DNA of 45,240 nucleotides from positions 1 through 45,240 of the forward strand of contig CAMKTJ010000020.1 in assembly GCA_946415645.1 (NCBI GenBank), written 5' to 3'. The notes beneath the pieces were generated by a model. The model made no database searches. It was given only the letters and a program-made list of their open reading frames with translations, and had not been told where the DNA came from. Positions 16,501 through 25,709 of the stretch are shown in pieces; within the stretch, counting starts at the first letter, position 1, and each line of letters opens with the position of its first letter. A program made the translations under genes and the position numbers. The DNA is from an uncultured Prevotellaceae bacterium. GTDB lineage: Bacteria > Bacteroidota > Bacteroidia > Bacteroidales > Bacteroidaceae.

Positions 16501-18710
16501 ATGCTCAGCCTTCATACTTCGGTTTCAGCACTGAGACAACCGTACCTTATACATATTATAAGGTTGTTGTTACCAAGGCATATAAGGGCGATGCAATCCA
16601 GATGAACGAGCTCCACTTCGGTACTGCTGATGAGTTTGATGAGCTTAAGACCAGCTTCAAGGACTCTGCTACTGAGTATATTGAAAGTGTTGAATTTGCA
16701 CAGCAGTCTCTCATTGATCAGTTTACTGATTCTATCCCCAACCTTGAAACTTGCATAAATATGGAGGAACTCTTCCGTGCTAATTATGTGCTTGAGCAAT
16801 TGCGCGAGAAGATCACTTCAAGTGCCGCTCTGTATGAGGAACTCTCAAATAAGGCTATCGAGGTTGAAGACTATCTTAATGAGAATAAGCTGACTGAGAG
16901 TGAGGCTCTGACCAAACTGGTGAACTATCTGACTACTGAGGGTGAGCCTTCTGAGACTTATCCTAATGGTACATTCAAAACTATCTATAATCAGCATGAA
17001 CTGAATGACAGCATTATTGCAGTTGAAATTGAGTCTCTGCAGGCTATGAAGAAGGCTGCTATTGCTGTTGGTTATGGTCCTGGCATGGATATCACAGACC
17101 TGATTGTTAATCGCAGCTTCGCTAAGGCAGAAAAGGTTCTGGATGCCAATGGCAAGGAAGTATCAGGCACTAAGACTGCTGAAGGTTGGAATGGTTATCT
17201 TTATAGCAACGGTACAAATAAGGAAGGTACCATGTCTGCTGCTGAATTCTGCAACGAGCAGTCTAAGGCCAACATTAGCCAGACTCTGACAAATTTGAAG
17301 AACGGTTACTATCAGGTTAAACTGAATGCAGGTTTCCGTCCTCAGGGCAATATCAATAGCTTCGATTATGCTGCTTTGGCATTTGCTAATGATACCAAGA
17401 CCTATGTTCCTGTTGTTCGTGACTACATGGTTACCAGCAAGGAAGAGGCATGGACCGGTTCAACTGCTGACAAGCCAATTTATGCTTGTGATGTTGACGG
17501 TATTACCGGTGTACCAGCTGTAGACTCTGTAGAAGTTGGTTATGTAATCTGGGGCGTACAGGGTACAATCAATGCTATTCTGCATGACCGTTATGAGATT
17601 ACTATGGTTGCCCAGGTTACTGATGGTAATCTGACAATCGGTCTGAAGAACGAAGGTACTATTGTAGGTGGTGACTGGTTGGCTGCCGGTAACTTCCGTC
17701 TGACATACCTTGGTGAGCAGGCTACTGCTGAGGCAATCGCTGCTGCAGCTGAGTGTAATGCTATTCCTGCTGCTAATCTGATTAGTGCTGAAGCAGGCAA
17801 TCCCAGTACAGTAGCTGATTTCAAGACTTCTCCTAACTTCAGTGCTGTACAGAAGGAAGCTCTGCAGAATGTTGCTAACAGCAACACCGTAGAGCAGTTG
17901 GTAGCTGACGGTAACCTGTTTGCAGAGATTACTGCCACAAAGGCTGCCTACTATTCACTCTGTAAATATGCCGATGCTGTTGAAAATAAATGGTATGTCT
18001 TGGGATATGATAATAGTGCTGATTCAGAGGTTATTGCTATTTCCAAGAAACTGGGTGATATAAATGACCTTACAAAGGGCGGTGCATATGAGAATGCTGC
18101 TGCTGCTAAGGCTGCTCAGGATGAGCTTCTTGCTACATATCCTGATTACCTGGCAATCGACGAGAATGCAAGCACATTTATTTCTAACGCATCACAGGGA
18201 CAGGTAGACGGTGATCCATTCAACTACGAGATTGCTCCCGAGTCTGATAAGAGAGTAGCTGTTTACTTCAGCGTTATGTATGATGATTTGGAGGATAATG
18301 AGACTCTTCTCGAATTTGAGTACAAGTCAGACAAGGACATTAACAATATTGAGATTCAGAACTTCTCTGGCGATATGCTGAAGAAGTATTCAATCGAGAA
18401 ACTGGAGGCAACTTCAGAGTTCAAGAAGGTTACTCTTAACCTGAAGGATCTCGGCTTCAAGAAGGCTTCTGATGTTCTTCTGTTCCGCTTCATTCCTAAC
18501 GAAGGTGCTCTGGTTAATCTCCGTCACTTGATATTCGCAGTTAATCCCGCTAAGGAAGGTGACCTGACAGGTGATGACGTGGTTAATGCTGCTGATATCC
18601 AGAAGTTGCTGAACATTATTGCAGATGGTGGTGATGCCGACCTGACAGGTGATGGTCAAACCAACGCTGCAGATATTCAGAAACTGTTGAATATCATTGC
18701 TGCCCAGTAA
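13587..18710 (+). CDS. Multi-domain discoidin-like surface protein with C-terminal dockerin
   Basis: A 1707-residue exported protein; signal peptide MKRFTLKRVTLALAASLMM ending near VMA. Four related discoidin-like modules of about 160-200 residues are recognised by TKWG (residues about 61, 253, 574, 886), LVTGNDT-like strands, RNWKxWxIYG (about 118, 301, 614, 929) and an IQMxEF end. They are joined by helical linkers. A galactose-binding-like beta domain spans about 1170-1380 (NGYYQVKLNAGF, WLAAGNFRLTYLGE) and another beta domain about 1525-1650. Residues 1657-1706 form a type I dockerin: two copies of GDLTGD/GDGQTN..AADIQKLLNIIA with calcium-binding Asp/Asn. Dockerins bind cohesins; no cohesin is visible here and there is no sorting motif. 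It probably binds glycans together with the following fasciclin protein and alpha-galactosidase. Confidence 0.85.
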   Translation: MKRFTLKRVTLALAASLMMLSSQSVMAQYFKLTAIDGMLSYGQTDVSHGESYAKLVDASISTKWGGWFDKSLEDEKAWPINQNGSANKMYIIVKTDEPVVPDFYFLVTGNDTGKNPGRNWKSWKIFGGNFESDDQAVRDVENYTGWTLIDDKQNEPLPAQNFGIANLQFEEADGKTAYKYFWIEIEESVAGSEIYLQMAEWGLGTYAGLEKYLEDLASQTTTTDQPIKYYPISGDRMGDGSGECLEKLFDGDINTKWGNGLTAKKFGETKNGAHFIVKASRSIAPTYYKLVTGTDNASWNHRNWKNWQIYGIAEADVEDGKPTRESDKWVMLDRKTDVSEEVLPDKNCYAVYFSLSEENTTAYKYFKVEIDETMNGSGYMQMSEFELGDEYTFALEKPSVLTAVGESFDPDAFAEKALLDQASNLYENMKTTTDVVAFFGMNETVNSLFDKINASAKSYDKLVETRKQVLSGIAAGSLKDAAVAYLTTWADDVNAVAPGEEYPVGNYAYLKVNRQITGEEATVEYKRISAYMLNNEKNPDDALYPTYEFVRGTDNSDNWGDSPIEYLIDGDRDKTKWGTGTGKDRYIIFKTDTPIRPTYYGLVTGWDTNSYPDRNWKNWKIWGANFASDDEATKDADGWVLIDNKQNVGTDILKTTNLFESYIYLSEGCAEPYQYFKIEVYHSGGMQMNEFSFYNTANMFEYREGYVAQFEDYDPEEKPAYRGLTDAYKAKYEELKNTVYAPDVLNFKYQLEDLQKEIAASAELYHKYDSVFTIFKGLEIESKTYGQWHADYISENIAPNAKFINGTNQYIMENCQLNDEGIKAETTYLERIINSVQKNLYILLDGHTVGQWGDGFYGNLIDGIAQNTTKKEKDPETGEEKEVEVKATKWGGQADPAGDTYIIFRTFDPVNPFFYTLTTGNDTGSYPDRNWGTWYIYGANFEGDAQATKDADGWVLVDERVDVKQDRLHPVNAQPSYFGFSTETTVPYTYYKVVVTKAYKGDAIQMNELHFGTADEFDELKTSFKDSATEYIESVEFAQQSLIDQFTDSIPNLETCINMEELFRANYVLEQLREKITSSAALYEELSNKAIEVEDYLNENKLTESEALTKLVNYLTTEGEPSETYPNGTFKTIYNQHELNDSIIAVEIESLQAMKKAAIAVGYGPGMDITDLIVNRSFAKAEKVLDANGKEVSGTKTAEGWNGYLYSNGTNKEGTMSAAEFCNEQSKANISQTLTNLKNGYYQVKLNAGFRPQGNINSFDYAALAFANDTKTYVPVVRDYMVTSKEEAWTGSTADKPIYACDVDGITGVPAVDSVEVGYVIWGVQGTINAILHDRYEITMVAQVTDGNLTIGLKNEGTIVGGDWLAAGNFRLTYLGEQATAEAIAAAAECNAIPAANLISAEAGNPSTVADFKTSPNFSAVQKEALQNVANSNTVEQLVADGNLFAEITATKAAYYSLCKYADAVENKWYVLGYDNSADSEVIAISKKLGDINDLTKGGAYENAAAAKAAQDELLATYPDYLAIDENASTFISNASQGQVDGDPFNYEIAPESDKRVAVYFSVMYDDLEDNETLLEFEYKSDKDINNIEIQNFSGDMLKKYSIEKLEATSEFKKVTLNLKDLGFKKASDVLLFRFIPNEGALVNLRHLIFAVNPAKEGDLTGDDVVNAADIQKLLNIIADGGDADLTGDGQTNAADIQKLLNIIAAQ

Positions 18711-18736
18711 TTATGTAGTGTAAAAAGATTCTATAA

Positions 18737-18777
18737 ATTCTCCTGGCCTGGGGCTTAGGCTTCCAGGTCAGGAGAAT
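18737..18777 (+). terminator. Intercistronic hairpin after the dockerin gene
   Basis: ATTCTCCTGGCCTGG (18737-18751) pairs with CCAGGTCAGGAGAAT (18763-18777): a 15-base stem with one G-U pair. It is followed by AATAAAAATTAAGG and not a clean T run. No promoter motif is seen before the next gene at 18814, so it may be a partial terminator or an RNA-stabilising element in a shared transcript. Confidence 0.6.
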
Positions 18778-18813
18778 AATAAAAATTAAGGATAATAATA
18801 TTAAACGAAAATT

Positions 18814-20961
18814 ATGAGAAAGCTGTTTTTCTCTCTTACCGCATTGCTATTGATGGTTTGCTCATGTTCTGAGCAGGTCGACACTTCGTCGAGATATGTA
18901 TTTAAGTACCACACAGTGGCAAGTTATTTGGAGGCACATCCTGAATACTCCCAGTATGTGGACTTATTGAAGTTAGTGCAGATTAATCCACACATGGAGA
19001 CTTCAACTGTATATCAGTTGCTGACGGCTCGTGGTAACTACACGGTTTTTGCAGTCACCAACGATGCTATTGATGAATATCTGCAGGATCTTGTTGATCA
19101 GGGCCTGATTTCAGAACCATCATGGGATGCCTTTACGGACTCTGTCAAGTTGGACTCTATTCGTAGCGTGATTGTAAAGAATAGTATCATTGACGGATAC
19201 GACAGAGAGGATCAGCGTTATTCTATTGATCAGGTGGACAAGGGTATTGAGCTGCCTCTTTCCACGCTCAACGACCACCGTCTGACTATTAACATCCCCG
19301 ATCCCAAAAAGCCGGACAGTGTTTGTGTAAACAAAATCTGCCCCGTTGACCCTATCAACTATGATATCCAGACAATTAACGGATATATACATCAGCTGCA
19401 TAAGGTAATTGCTCCCAAGGACGAATCATGTGCTACATACCTGCAGGAAATCTTGAACAACAAGACTGAGGGTTATCTGATGATGGCCCGTGTTATACAG
19501 GCATGCGGATTGTTGGATCTTCTCAGCATTGAGAATGATGATACATATGAACAGAAGTATCTGAAGGGATTGATTCCCGACATGAAAGATTATCAGGCTA
19601 AATCAGGAGGCGATAAGTCATCTACCCCTGGCGATCCCGATGCACATGCACCTGAACACCGCAGAATAGGATATACCATCTTTGCGGAGACTGACGAATA
19701 CTGGCGTTCACAGGGTATTGACCCGACTGCACCAGATGCTCTACAGCAACTTATCAATTGGCTTCAGACTAAAAAAATGTATTTGTCTGATGAAGCCAAC
19801 CTTACAGATGAAAATTATGCTTCACCCAATCATATCTTATATCGTTGGGTAACTTATCATATACTGCCAATGCGAATTCCTGCCAACAAGTTGGTGTACA
19901 ACTGTAATGAAATCGGCAGCCTCTATGGTCGTCCAACCTTATCTATCCCCATCTATGAATGGTATTGTACTATTGGTAAGGGAACTCGTCGTTTGCTGAA
20001 GATTTATGAGAGCAAGGAGAGTTCAGGTGTTTATCTTAACCGTTTCCCTGTCCTGGATAATGGTCTTAAAGGTACTGGTCATGAATTGTCTTGTGAACCC
20101 GGAAAGACCGGTATTAACATTGGACGTGAAAGCGAAATGGCTGTTGTCAACGATATTAACAATGCCTGCATCTATCCTATAGACGGTCCCTTGGCTTACA
20201 CAGATGCAGTACGTGACAATTTAGCAAAGGAACGTATCCGTTTTGACCTCTTTGCTTTGTTCCCCGAGGCCATTACAAATAATCTGCGTCGTGCAGAATC
20301 TTCTGAGGGAAAATTCCAGCATGTGTATGTTCCTCAGGACAAGGATTACAAGTATTTTGATAATGCAAGTATCCTGAATGAGGAGACTCATTTCATCCAC
20401 TACAATGGTCATATGACCGACTGGCCAAACTATTGCCAGGACGAGGACAAGGTATTCGGTAAATACGATATCATGTTTACCCTGCCTCCTGTTCCCAAGC
20501 GCGGTACATACGAGTTGCGTTATAAGGTACTTGCCACAGGTGCCCGTGGTATTACCCAGGTTTATTTCGGTTCTGATCCTGATAACCTTCCGGCTGCAGG
20601 TATTCCTGTGAATATGGCAGAGGGTATCGCGATTACTTATGGCGGCCAAGGTGCTTCTTGGGGCGACATCAAGGACGAAGGTCATGATGAAGACCAGATT
20701 ATTGAGATTGACCACAAACTGAGAAACCATGGTCTGATGAAGGCTGCTAAACATGAATACGGTGAAGGTAAGACCGCCCGTGATGATGATCGTCAGAAGC
20801 GTCACATCCTGATTCGTCAGACATTGGATCCCAAGGAAACATATTATATCCGTTTCAAGTCCGTACTTGATACTGACAAGAAGGAATTGTACCTTGATTA
20901 CTTTGAATGGTGTCCGAAGGAAATCTATGATAATCCTGAGAAACCTGAGGATATCTGGTAA
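18814..20961 (+). CDS. Fasciclin (FAS1) domain surface lipoprotein, second copy
   Basis: A 715-residue lipoprotein: MRKLFFSLTALLLMVCSCSE, with a lipobox at MVCSC. The FAS1 domain occupies about residues 25-215 (STVYQLLTARGNYTVFAVTN, NGYIHQLHKVIAP). The large C-terminal part shares blocks with the 5577-7688 protein: RRLLKIYESKESSGVYLNRF, FTLPPVPKRGTYELRY, YFGSDPDNLPAAGIPVN and the end PKEIYDNPEKPEDIW. The two are clear paralogs, about 13 kb apart. It lies 103 bases after the dockerin gene and 99 bases before the alpha-galactosidase gene, on the same strand. No separate promoter is recognised, so co-expression is likely. It may be a surface glycan- or matrix-binding partner of those proteins; its ligand is unknown. 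Confidence 0.85.
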   Translation: MRKLFFSLTALLLMVCSCSEQVDTSSRYVFKYHTVASYLEAHPEYSQYVDLLKLVQINPHMETSTVYQLLTARGNYTVFAVTNDAIDEYLQDLVDQGLISEPSWDAFTDSVKLDSIRSVIVKNSIIDGYDREDQRYSIDQVDKGIELPLSTLNDHRLTINIPDPKKPDSVCVNKICPVDPINYDIQTINGYIHQLHKVIAPKDESCATYLQEILNNKTEGYLMMARVIQACGLLDLLSIENDDTYEQKYLKGLIPDMKDYQAKSGGDKSSTPGDPDAHAPEHRRIGYTIFAETDEYWRSQGIDPTAPDALQQLINWLQTKKMYLSDEANLTDENYASPNHILYRWVTYHILPMRIPANKLVYNCNEIGSLYGRPTLSIPIYEWYCTIGKGTRRLLKIYESKESSGVYLNRFPVLDNGLKGTGHELSCEPGKTGINIGRESEMAVVNDINNACIYPIDGPLAYTDAVRDNLAKERIRFDLFALFPEAITNNLRRAESSEGKFQHVYVPQDKDYKYFDNASILNEETHFIHYNGHMTDWPNYCQDEDKVFGKYDIMFTLPPVPKRGTYELRYKVLATGARGITQVYFGSDPDNLPAAGIPVNMAEGIAITYGGQGASWGDIKDEGHDEDQIIEIDHKLRNHGLMKAAKHEYGEGKTARDDDRQKRHILIRQTLDPKETYYIRFKSVLDTDKKELYLDYFEWCPKEIYDNPEKPEDIW

Positions 20962-20981
20962 TTCTATCATAAGACAATAAT

Positions 20982-21022
20982 GTAAAAGCTTTGCAGGATA
21001 ATATCCGTAGCAAAGCTTTTAC
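20982..21022 (+). terminator. Intercistronic hairpin before the alpha-galactosidase gene
   Basis: GTAAAAGCTTTGC (20982-20994) and GCAAAGCTTTTAC (21010-21022) form a perfect 13-base stem; the loop contains GGATAATATCC. It is followed by TCCTTTATAAAG, a weak T tract. It could end or attenuate transcription, or stabilise the upstream message. Confidence 0.6.
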
Positions 21023-21060
21023 TCCTTTATAAAGCGTATAATTATAAACCTGTCAACCCC

Positions 21061-23232
21061 ATGAAGAAAGTATTCTTATCTGTTATGTCTCTTTTTGCAG
21101 TCGCTCTTCTATCTGCAAAGGATATCTATGTTAATTCACCCGGTACTACATTGCTGCTGAAGGCAGAAGCGGGTTTGCCTTTACACGTCAGCTATTATGG
21201 TGAACGTGTTGCAGACGCAGAACAGGTGTACCGTGCCTATAGTCTTTGGGAAGATGCCTATCCTGCTTTTGGACTGGGTAATTATGATATAACGGCTCTC
21301 AGTGTTCGTCATTCGGACGGCAATATGTCCACAGAACTGACATATCTGAGTGATGTGGTTACAACCGAAGGTAATTCCACCGTCTATACCATTACCATGA
21401 AGGATAAGGTATATGAATTTCTGGTTGATGTGTGCTATAGGACTTATGATAACAGTGATGTTATAGAAACCTGGTCGGTTATCCGTAATAACGAGAAGAA
21501 ACCCGTCAGCCTCCTTAAGTATGCCAGCGGTTTCCTGCCAATCCGTCAGGGTAATGTCTGGGTTCAGCATGAACATGGTTCATGGGGTGCTGAAGCACAG
21601 GTCTCAGAAGAAGCGCTGAAACCCGGTATCTTTGAGATACATGATCTTACTGGCACTAAGAACGCCTATATGAACCGTCCCAACCTGATGATTTCTCTTG
21701 ATGGCAAACCACAGGAGAACTATGGTCGTGTGGTAGGAGCCGCTCTCTGCTGGAGTGGAAACTTCCGTATGACTATTGATACGCAGGGAAAGAAGATCCA
21801 TCGTTTTGTGGCAGGTATTGATGATACCAACTCACAGTATACACTCAAGAAAGGTGAGACCTTTACAACTCCTGTTCTCGCTCTTACCTATAGTAATGAG
21901 GGCTTGGGTGGTGCCAGTCGCAGTTTCCATCGCTGGGCCCGTAAAAACAATATGGTTCATAATGGAACAGCTTTGCGCAAGACCCTCCTCAATTCCTGGG
22001 AAGGTGTCTATCTGAATGTCAGCCAGGACGGAATGGAGAAGATGATGGATGGCGTGAAGCAGTTGGGTGGTGAGCTCTTTGTGATGGATGACGGTTGGTT
22101 TGGCAATAAGTACAAACGTTCTGTTGACGACTGCGCCCTGGGCGACTGGGTTACTGATACCGGGAAGCTTCCCAAGGGCGTTCCGGCACTGGAGAAGGCC
22201 TGTACCGAGCGTGGATTGAAGTGGGGTATCTGGATTGAGCCCGAGATGACGAATACCAAGAGTGAGCTTTACGAGAAGCACCCTGACTGGGTGGTATGTC
22301 ATCCTACGCGTGAACCCAGCACGGGACGTGGTGGAACCCAACTGGTCTTGGATATGAGTAATCCCGCAGTTCAGGATTTTGTCTATAAGGTGGTTGATGA
22401 CATCATGACAGAGACCCCCAATACCTATTATATTAAGTGGGACTGCAATATGGAGACCAAAAACTTTGGCTCGCATTATCTAAGTGCCGACAACCAGAGT
22501 CATCTCTATGTGGATTATCACTTGGGTCTCATTAGGACTCTCAAGCGTATACGTGCCAAATATCCTGACCTTGTTATCCAGTGTTGTGCCAGTGGTGGCG
22601 GACGTGTCAATTATGGGTTGATGCCTTACTTTGATGAGTTCTGGGTAAGTGACAATACAGATGCCAAGCAACGTCTTTTTATTCAGTGGGGAACCAGTAT
22701 GTTCTTCCCTGCTTGTGCTATGGCTCAGCATGTAAGCGCCAGCCCGAATCATCAGACCCGTCGCAGTCTGCCTTTGAAGTTCCGTTTCGATGTGGCTATG
22801 ACGGGTCGTCTTGGAATGGAGATGAAGCCATCCGACCTCTCAGCAGATGAGATGAAGTTTGCTCAGTCATGCTTCAAGACATACAAAGAGACTATACGTC
22901 CTATTGTGCAGCAAGGGGACCAGTATCGCCTGATTTCTCCTTATGAGGGAAACGGCTATTGTAGTGAGATGTTTGTTGGCGAGGATAAAAAGGAAGCCAT
23001 CTTCTTTGCCTATAAGTTTGAACATTACGTTGATTTCTTCCGTCCCCGTTTCTACTTTGCAGGCTTGGATCCTAATGCCACCTATACGCTTACAGAACTC
23101 TGTCGTCAGGGTAATGCTGATCACTGGGAGGGCAGTTCCTTCACCGGTCGTTTCCTGATGCAGCAAGGTGTAGAGATTGATTTCCGCGGCGAGTATGCCA
23201 GCAAGGTGATACGATTGACCAGGGGTTCTTAG
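21061..23232 (+). CDS. GH36 alpha-galactosidase, exported
   Basis: A 723-residue enzyme with signal peptide MKKVFLSVMSLFAVALLSA; it hydrolyses terminal alpha-1,6-galactose from raffinose-type sugars or galactomannan side chains. An N-terminal beta-supersandwich (20-300) is followed by the TIM barrel with NSWEGVYLNV (311-320), FVMDDGWFG (340-348), WGIWIEPEM (388-396), the nucleophile motif YIKWDCN (Asp461) and the acid/base motif WVSDNTDAKQR (Asp531). SGGGRVNYG (511-519) is the substrate-site loop. The length matches family GH36. It is the last gene of the dockerin-fasciclin-GH36 run. Its stop codon overlaps the convergent priA stop by three bases, so there is no room for a terminator between them. 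Confidence 0.95.
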   Translation: MKKVFLSVMSLFAVALLSAKDIYVNSPGTTLLLKAEAGLPLHVSYYGERVADAEQVYRAYSLWEDAYPAFGLGNYDITALSVRHSDGNMSTELTYLSDVVTTEGNSTVYTITMKDKVYEFLVDVCYRTYDNSDVIETWSVIRNNEKKPVSLLKYASGFLPIRQGNVWVQHEHGSWGAEAQVSEEALKPGIFEIHDLTGTKNAYMNRPNLMISLDGKPQENYGRVVGAALCWSGNFRMTIDTQGKKIHRFVAGIDDTNSQYTLKKGETFTTPVLALTYSNEGLGGASRSFHRWARKNNMVHNGTALRKTLLNSWEGVYLNVSQDGMEKMMDGVKQLGGELFVMDDGWFGNKYKRSVDDCALGDWVTDTGKLPKGVPALEKACTERGLKWGIWIEPEMTNTKSELYEKHPDWVVCHPTREPSTGRGGTQLVLDMSNPAVQDFVYKVVDDIMTETPNTYYIKWDCNMETKNFGSHYLSADNQSHLYVDYHLGLIRTLKRIRAKYPDLVIQCCASGGGRVNYGLMPYFDEFWVSDNTDAKQRLFIQWGTSMFFPACAMAQHVSASPNHQTRRSLPLKFRFDVAMTGRLGMEMKPSDLSADEMKFAQSCFKTYKETIRPIVQQGDQYRLISPYEGNGYCSEMFVGEDKKEAIFFAYKFEHYVDFFRPRFYFAGLDPNATYTLTELCRQGNADHWEGSSFTGRFLMQQGVEIDFRGEYASKVIRLTRGS

Positions 23233-25700
23233 TCTACATCATAATAGATAATGGCAGACTTGTATTGGGGGAGGTTGGTTACGTAATGTTGTATCTCCCG
23301 TAACCGCTTGCGTGCTTCCGCTATGGAAGCTGATAGCTCTATCTTGACAATGATCTTGCGGATATACATCATCTGTACCCTGGCAATGGGCGGTGTATCA
23401 GGTCCCAGTATTCGTTGGCCGAAGATCTGTTTCAACAGATTAGCATAATCCCTGGAGAGAGCCTCCAGTATCCTCTCGTCTCTGTGTTTCATGTATACAT
23501 ATATCAGGCGGCAGTTTGGAGGATAGTTGAAGAGACTTCTTTCTTCCATCTGCTCCTTGTACATGGCAGTATAGTTATGATCTACTACTTGTTTGATAGC
23601 GGACGCCTCTACATCCATCGTCTGTAGAACAACATAGCCTTGTTCCTTCTTTCTACCTGCGCGGCCTGCTACCTGTTCCATCATCTGGAAGGCATGCTCG
23701 TAACTACGGAAATCGGGCTGTGACAACATGGTGCTGGCATTTAAGATGCCCACAACACTTACACGGTCAAAGTCCAGTCCTTTTGTGACCATCTGTGTTC
23801 CTACCAGAATATCCGTCTTATAATGTTGGAAATCATAGATGATCTGTTCATATCGTTGCCGGCTTCTGGTTGTATCCAGATCCATCCTGGCAATTCTTGC
23901 TTCCGGGAAGATATCCTGCAGGCAGTCTTCAATACGTTCTGTTCCATATCCTCTGCCCATTAGGTTCTGCTCACCGCAATTAGGACATTTCTGAGGAATA
24001 GGGTAGGAGGCTCCACAGTAGTGACAGGTTAGCTGACGCATATTCCTATGAAGTGTCAGGCTTACATCGCACTTCTGACAACGTGGTACCCAGCCGCAGG
24101 TTTTGCATTCCATCATAGGGGCATAGCCGCGTCTGTTTTGGAAAAGTATCACCTGTTTGTTCTGTTCCAGTGCCTCTCTAATCCGTTGTATCAACTGTGG
24201 CGTGAATGGCCCTATCATCATTTTCTTCTTGGCCATTTCACGCATGTTTACTACCTCAATCTGCGGTAGTTGTACATTGCCATATCTCTTGTGTAACTGT
24301 ACCAATCCGTATTTACCGGTTTCGGCGTTGTAGTAGGATTCCAAGCTAGGCGTTGCTGAGCCTAATAGCGTTTTAGCTTTGGCCGTCTTTGCCATCACCA
24401 GGGCTACGTTACGGGCTTGGTAGCGTGGAGCAGGATCCTGTTGTTTGAAACTGGTCTCGTGTTCCTCGTCTATGATGATAAGTCCTAATTTCTTGAAGGG
24501 GAGAAAAATGCTGCTCCTGACTCCTACAATGATATCGTATGGGGTGTCAGATAACATCTTCTGATATACTTCTACGCGTTCTGCATCCGGGTATCTTGAG
24601 TGGTACACCCCGAGACGATCTCCGAAGACACGTTTCAATCGGTCCGTCAACTGGGCTGTCAGTACAATTTCAGGAAGCATGAACAGCACCTGTTTCCCTT
24701 GCTCTATTATCTCCTTAATCAGATGAATATAGACTTCAGTCTTACCGCTGCTTGTTACGCCATGCAGCAGACATACATCCTGTTGTTTCCAGCATTCCTT
24801 TATCTTGTCTTTGGCGCGTGCCTGATCCTCGCTGAGGGGATGCATGACCAGTTCCGTTGGCAGATACTGCTGCGTAATACGTTCAATGGGTTTCTGATAT
24901 AGTTCCAGGATTCCTTTCTGGCATAGTCCCTTCAGTACACTGGGTGTACATGCTGTACTTTCCATCAGTTCCTGCCTGGTTGTCTCCTTTAGGAGTTGCT
25001 GGTTCTGTAAGGCCAAAGCCGCAGATATCCCTGATAGGGATATATACTTTTGTAACAGTTCCGTTTGTTTGGCAGAACGCTTTAGCAGAGTAAGGGCTTG
25101 ATTGATTTTCTCTTCGTTGAAGTAGGGCTCTGTTATCCTAATGTATGTAGCATAGCGGGGCTTATACGTTCTTTTTACCTCCTCCTTAATTTGGATGGCA
25201 TCCTTCTCCAGCAGTCGTTTTACCAAAGGTAGTATGTTCTTGATGCCCGTCCTTTTCTGTAGGGTCGAAAGCGATTGGGTTGTATCCTCCTCCAGTGCCT
25301 GGATGATCTTCTCTTCCGACGGAGTTAGGGTATCATCTGCAACAAACTCCTCATTGTACATTACGCTGGATTCGCTCTCCAGCTTCATACCACTGGGGAG
25401 TGCAGCTTTATAGACATCTCCTATGGTACACAGATAGTAATCAGCTATCCACTTCCATAGCTTCAGTTGAGCGGTTGTAACTATAGGACTGCTGTCAAGC
25501 AGCTCCATAGCTGCCTTGGTTGTATAAGAAGGAACAGTGTCATGTAGTTTTACTACGATGGCACTGTAGAACTTTGTTGTCCCAAACGGAACAATAATCC
25601 GACTTCCTACCTGAACCAGATTGGCGAAAGTCTCGGGTAAGCTATAAGTGAATGTACCTTCTAAGGGTAGAGGCAGTATGACATCGGCAAATTGTGCCAT
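23229..25700 (-). CDS. priA: Primosomal protein N' (PriA), replication-restart helicase
   Basis: An 823-residue superfamily 2 DNA helicase that reloads the replisome at stalled forks. It starts MAQFADVILPLPLEGTFTY, typical of the 3'-DNA-binding domain. Walker A is GVTSSGKT (314-321), followed by the DEEH box in LIIIDEEHETSFKQQ. The zinc-binding region has paired cysteines (CKTCGWVPRCQKC, CHYCGASYPIPQKCPNC). The helicase C-terminal half includes VGTQMVTKGLDFDRV and QVAGRAGR. It starts only 9 bases after the gldN stop, so it is probably translated from the end of the T9SS operon transcript. The 3' end overlaps the alpha-galactosidase stop codon. Confidence 0.95.
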   Translation of the reverse strand: MAQFADVILPLPLEGTFTYSLPETFANLVQVGSRIIVPFGTTKFYSAIVVKLHDTVPSYTTKAAMELLDSSPIVTTAQLKLWKWIADYYLCTIGDVYKAALPSGMKLESESSVMYNEEFVADDTLTPSEEKIIQALEEDTTQSLSTLQKRTGIKNILPLVKRLLEKDAIQIKEEVKRTYKPRYATYIRITEPYFNEEKINQALTLLKRSAKQTELLQKYISLSGISAALALQNQQLLKETTRQELMESTACTPSVLKGLCQKGILELYQKPIERITQQYLPTELVMHPLSEDQARAKDKIKECWKQQDVCLLHGVTSSGKTEVYIHLIKEIIEQGKQVLFMLPEIVLTAQLTDRLKRVFGDRLGVYHSRYPDAERVEVYQKMLSDTPYDIIVGVRSSIFLPFKKLGLIIIDEEHETSFKQQDPAPRYQARNVALVMAKTAKAKTLLGSATPSLESYYNAETGKYGLVQLHKRYGNVQLPQIEVVNMREMAKKKMMIGPFTPQLIQRIREALEQNKQVILFQNRRGYAPMMECKTCGWVPRCQKCDVSLTLHRNMRQLTCHYCGASYPIPQKCPNCGEQNLMGRGYGTERIEDCLQDIFPEARIARMDLDTTRSRQRYEQIIYDFQHYKTDILVGTQMVTKGLDFDRVSVVGILNASTMLSQPDFRSYEHAFQMMEQVAGRAGRKKEQGYVVLQTMDVEASAIKQVVDHNYTAMYKEQMEERSLFNYPPNCRLIYVYMKHRDERILEALSRDYANLLKQIFGQRILGPDTPPIARVQMMYIRKIIVKIELSASIAEARKRLREIQHYVTNLPQYKSAIIYYDVD

Positions 25701-25709
25701 AATGCCCCC

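Noticed and set aside
20221..20970. 249-codon minus-strand frame opposite the second fasciclin gene
   Set aside because: Antisense shadow of a paralog-supported gene; no family features.
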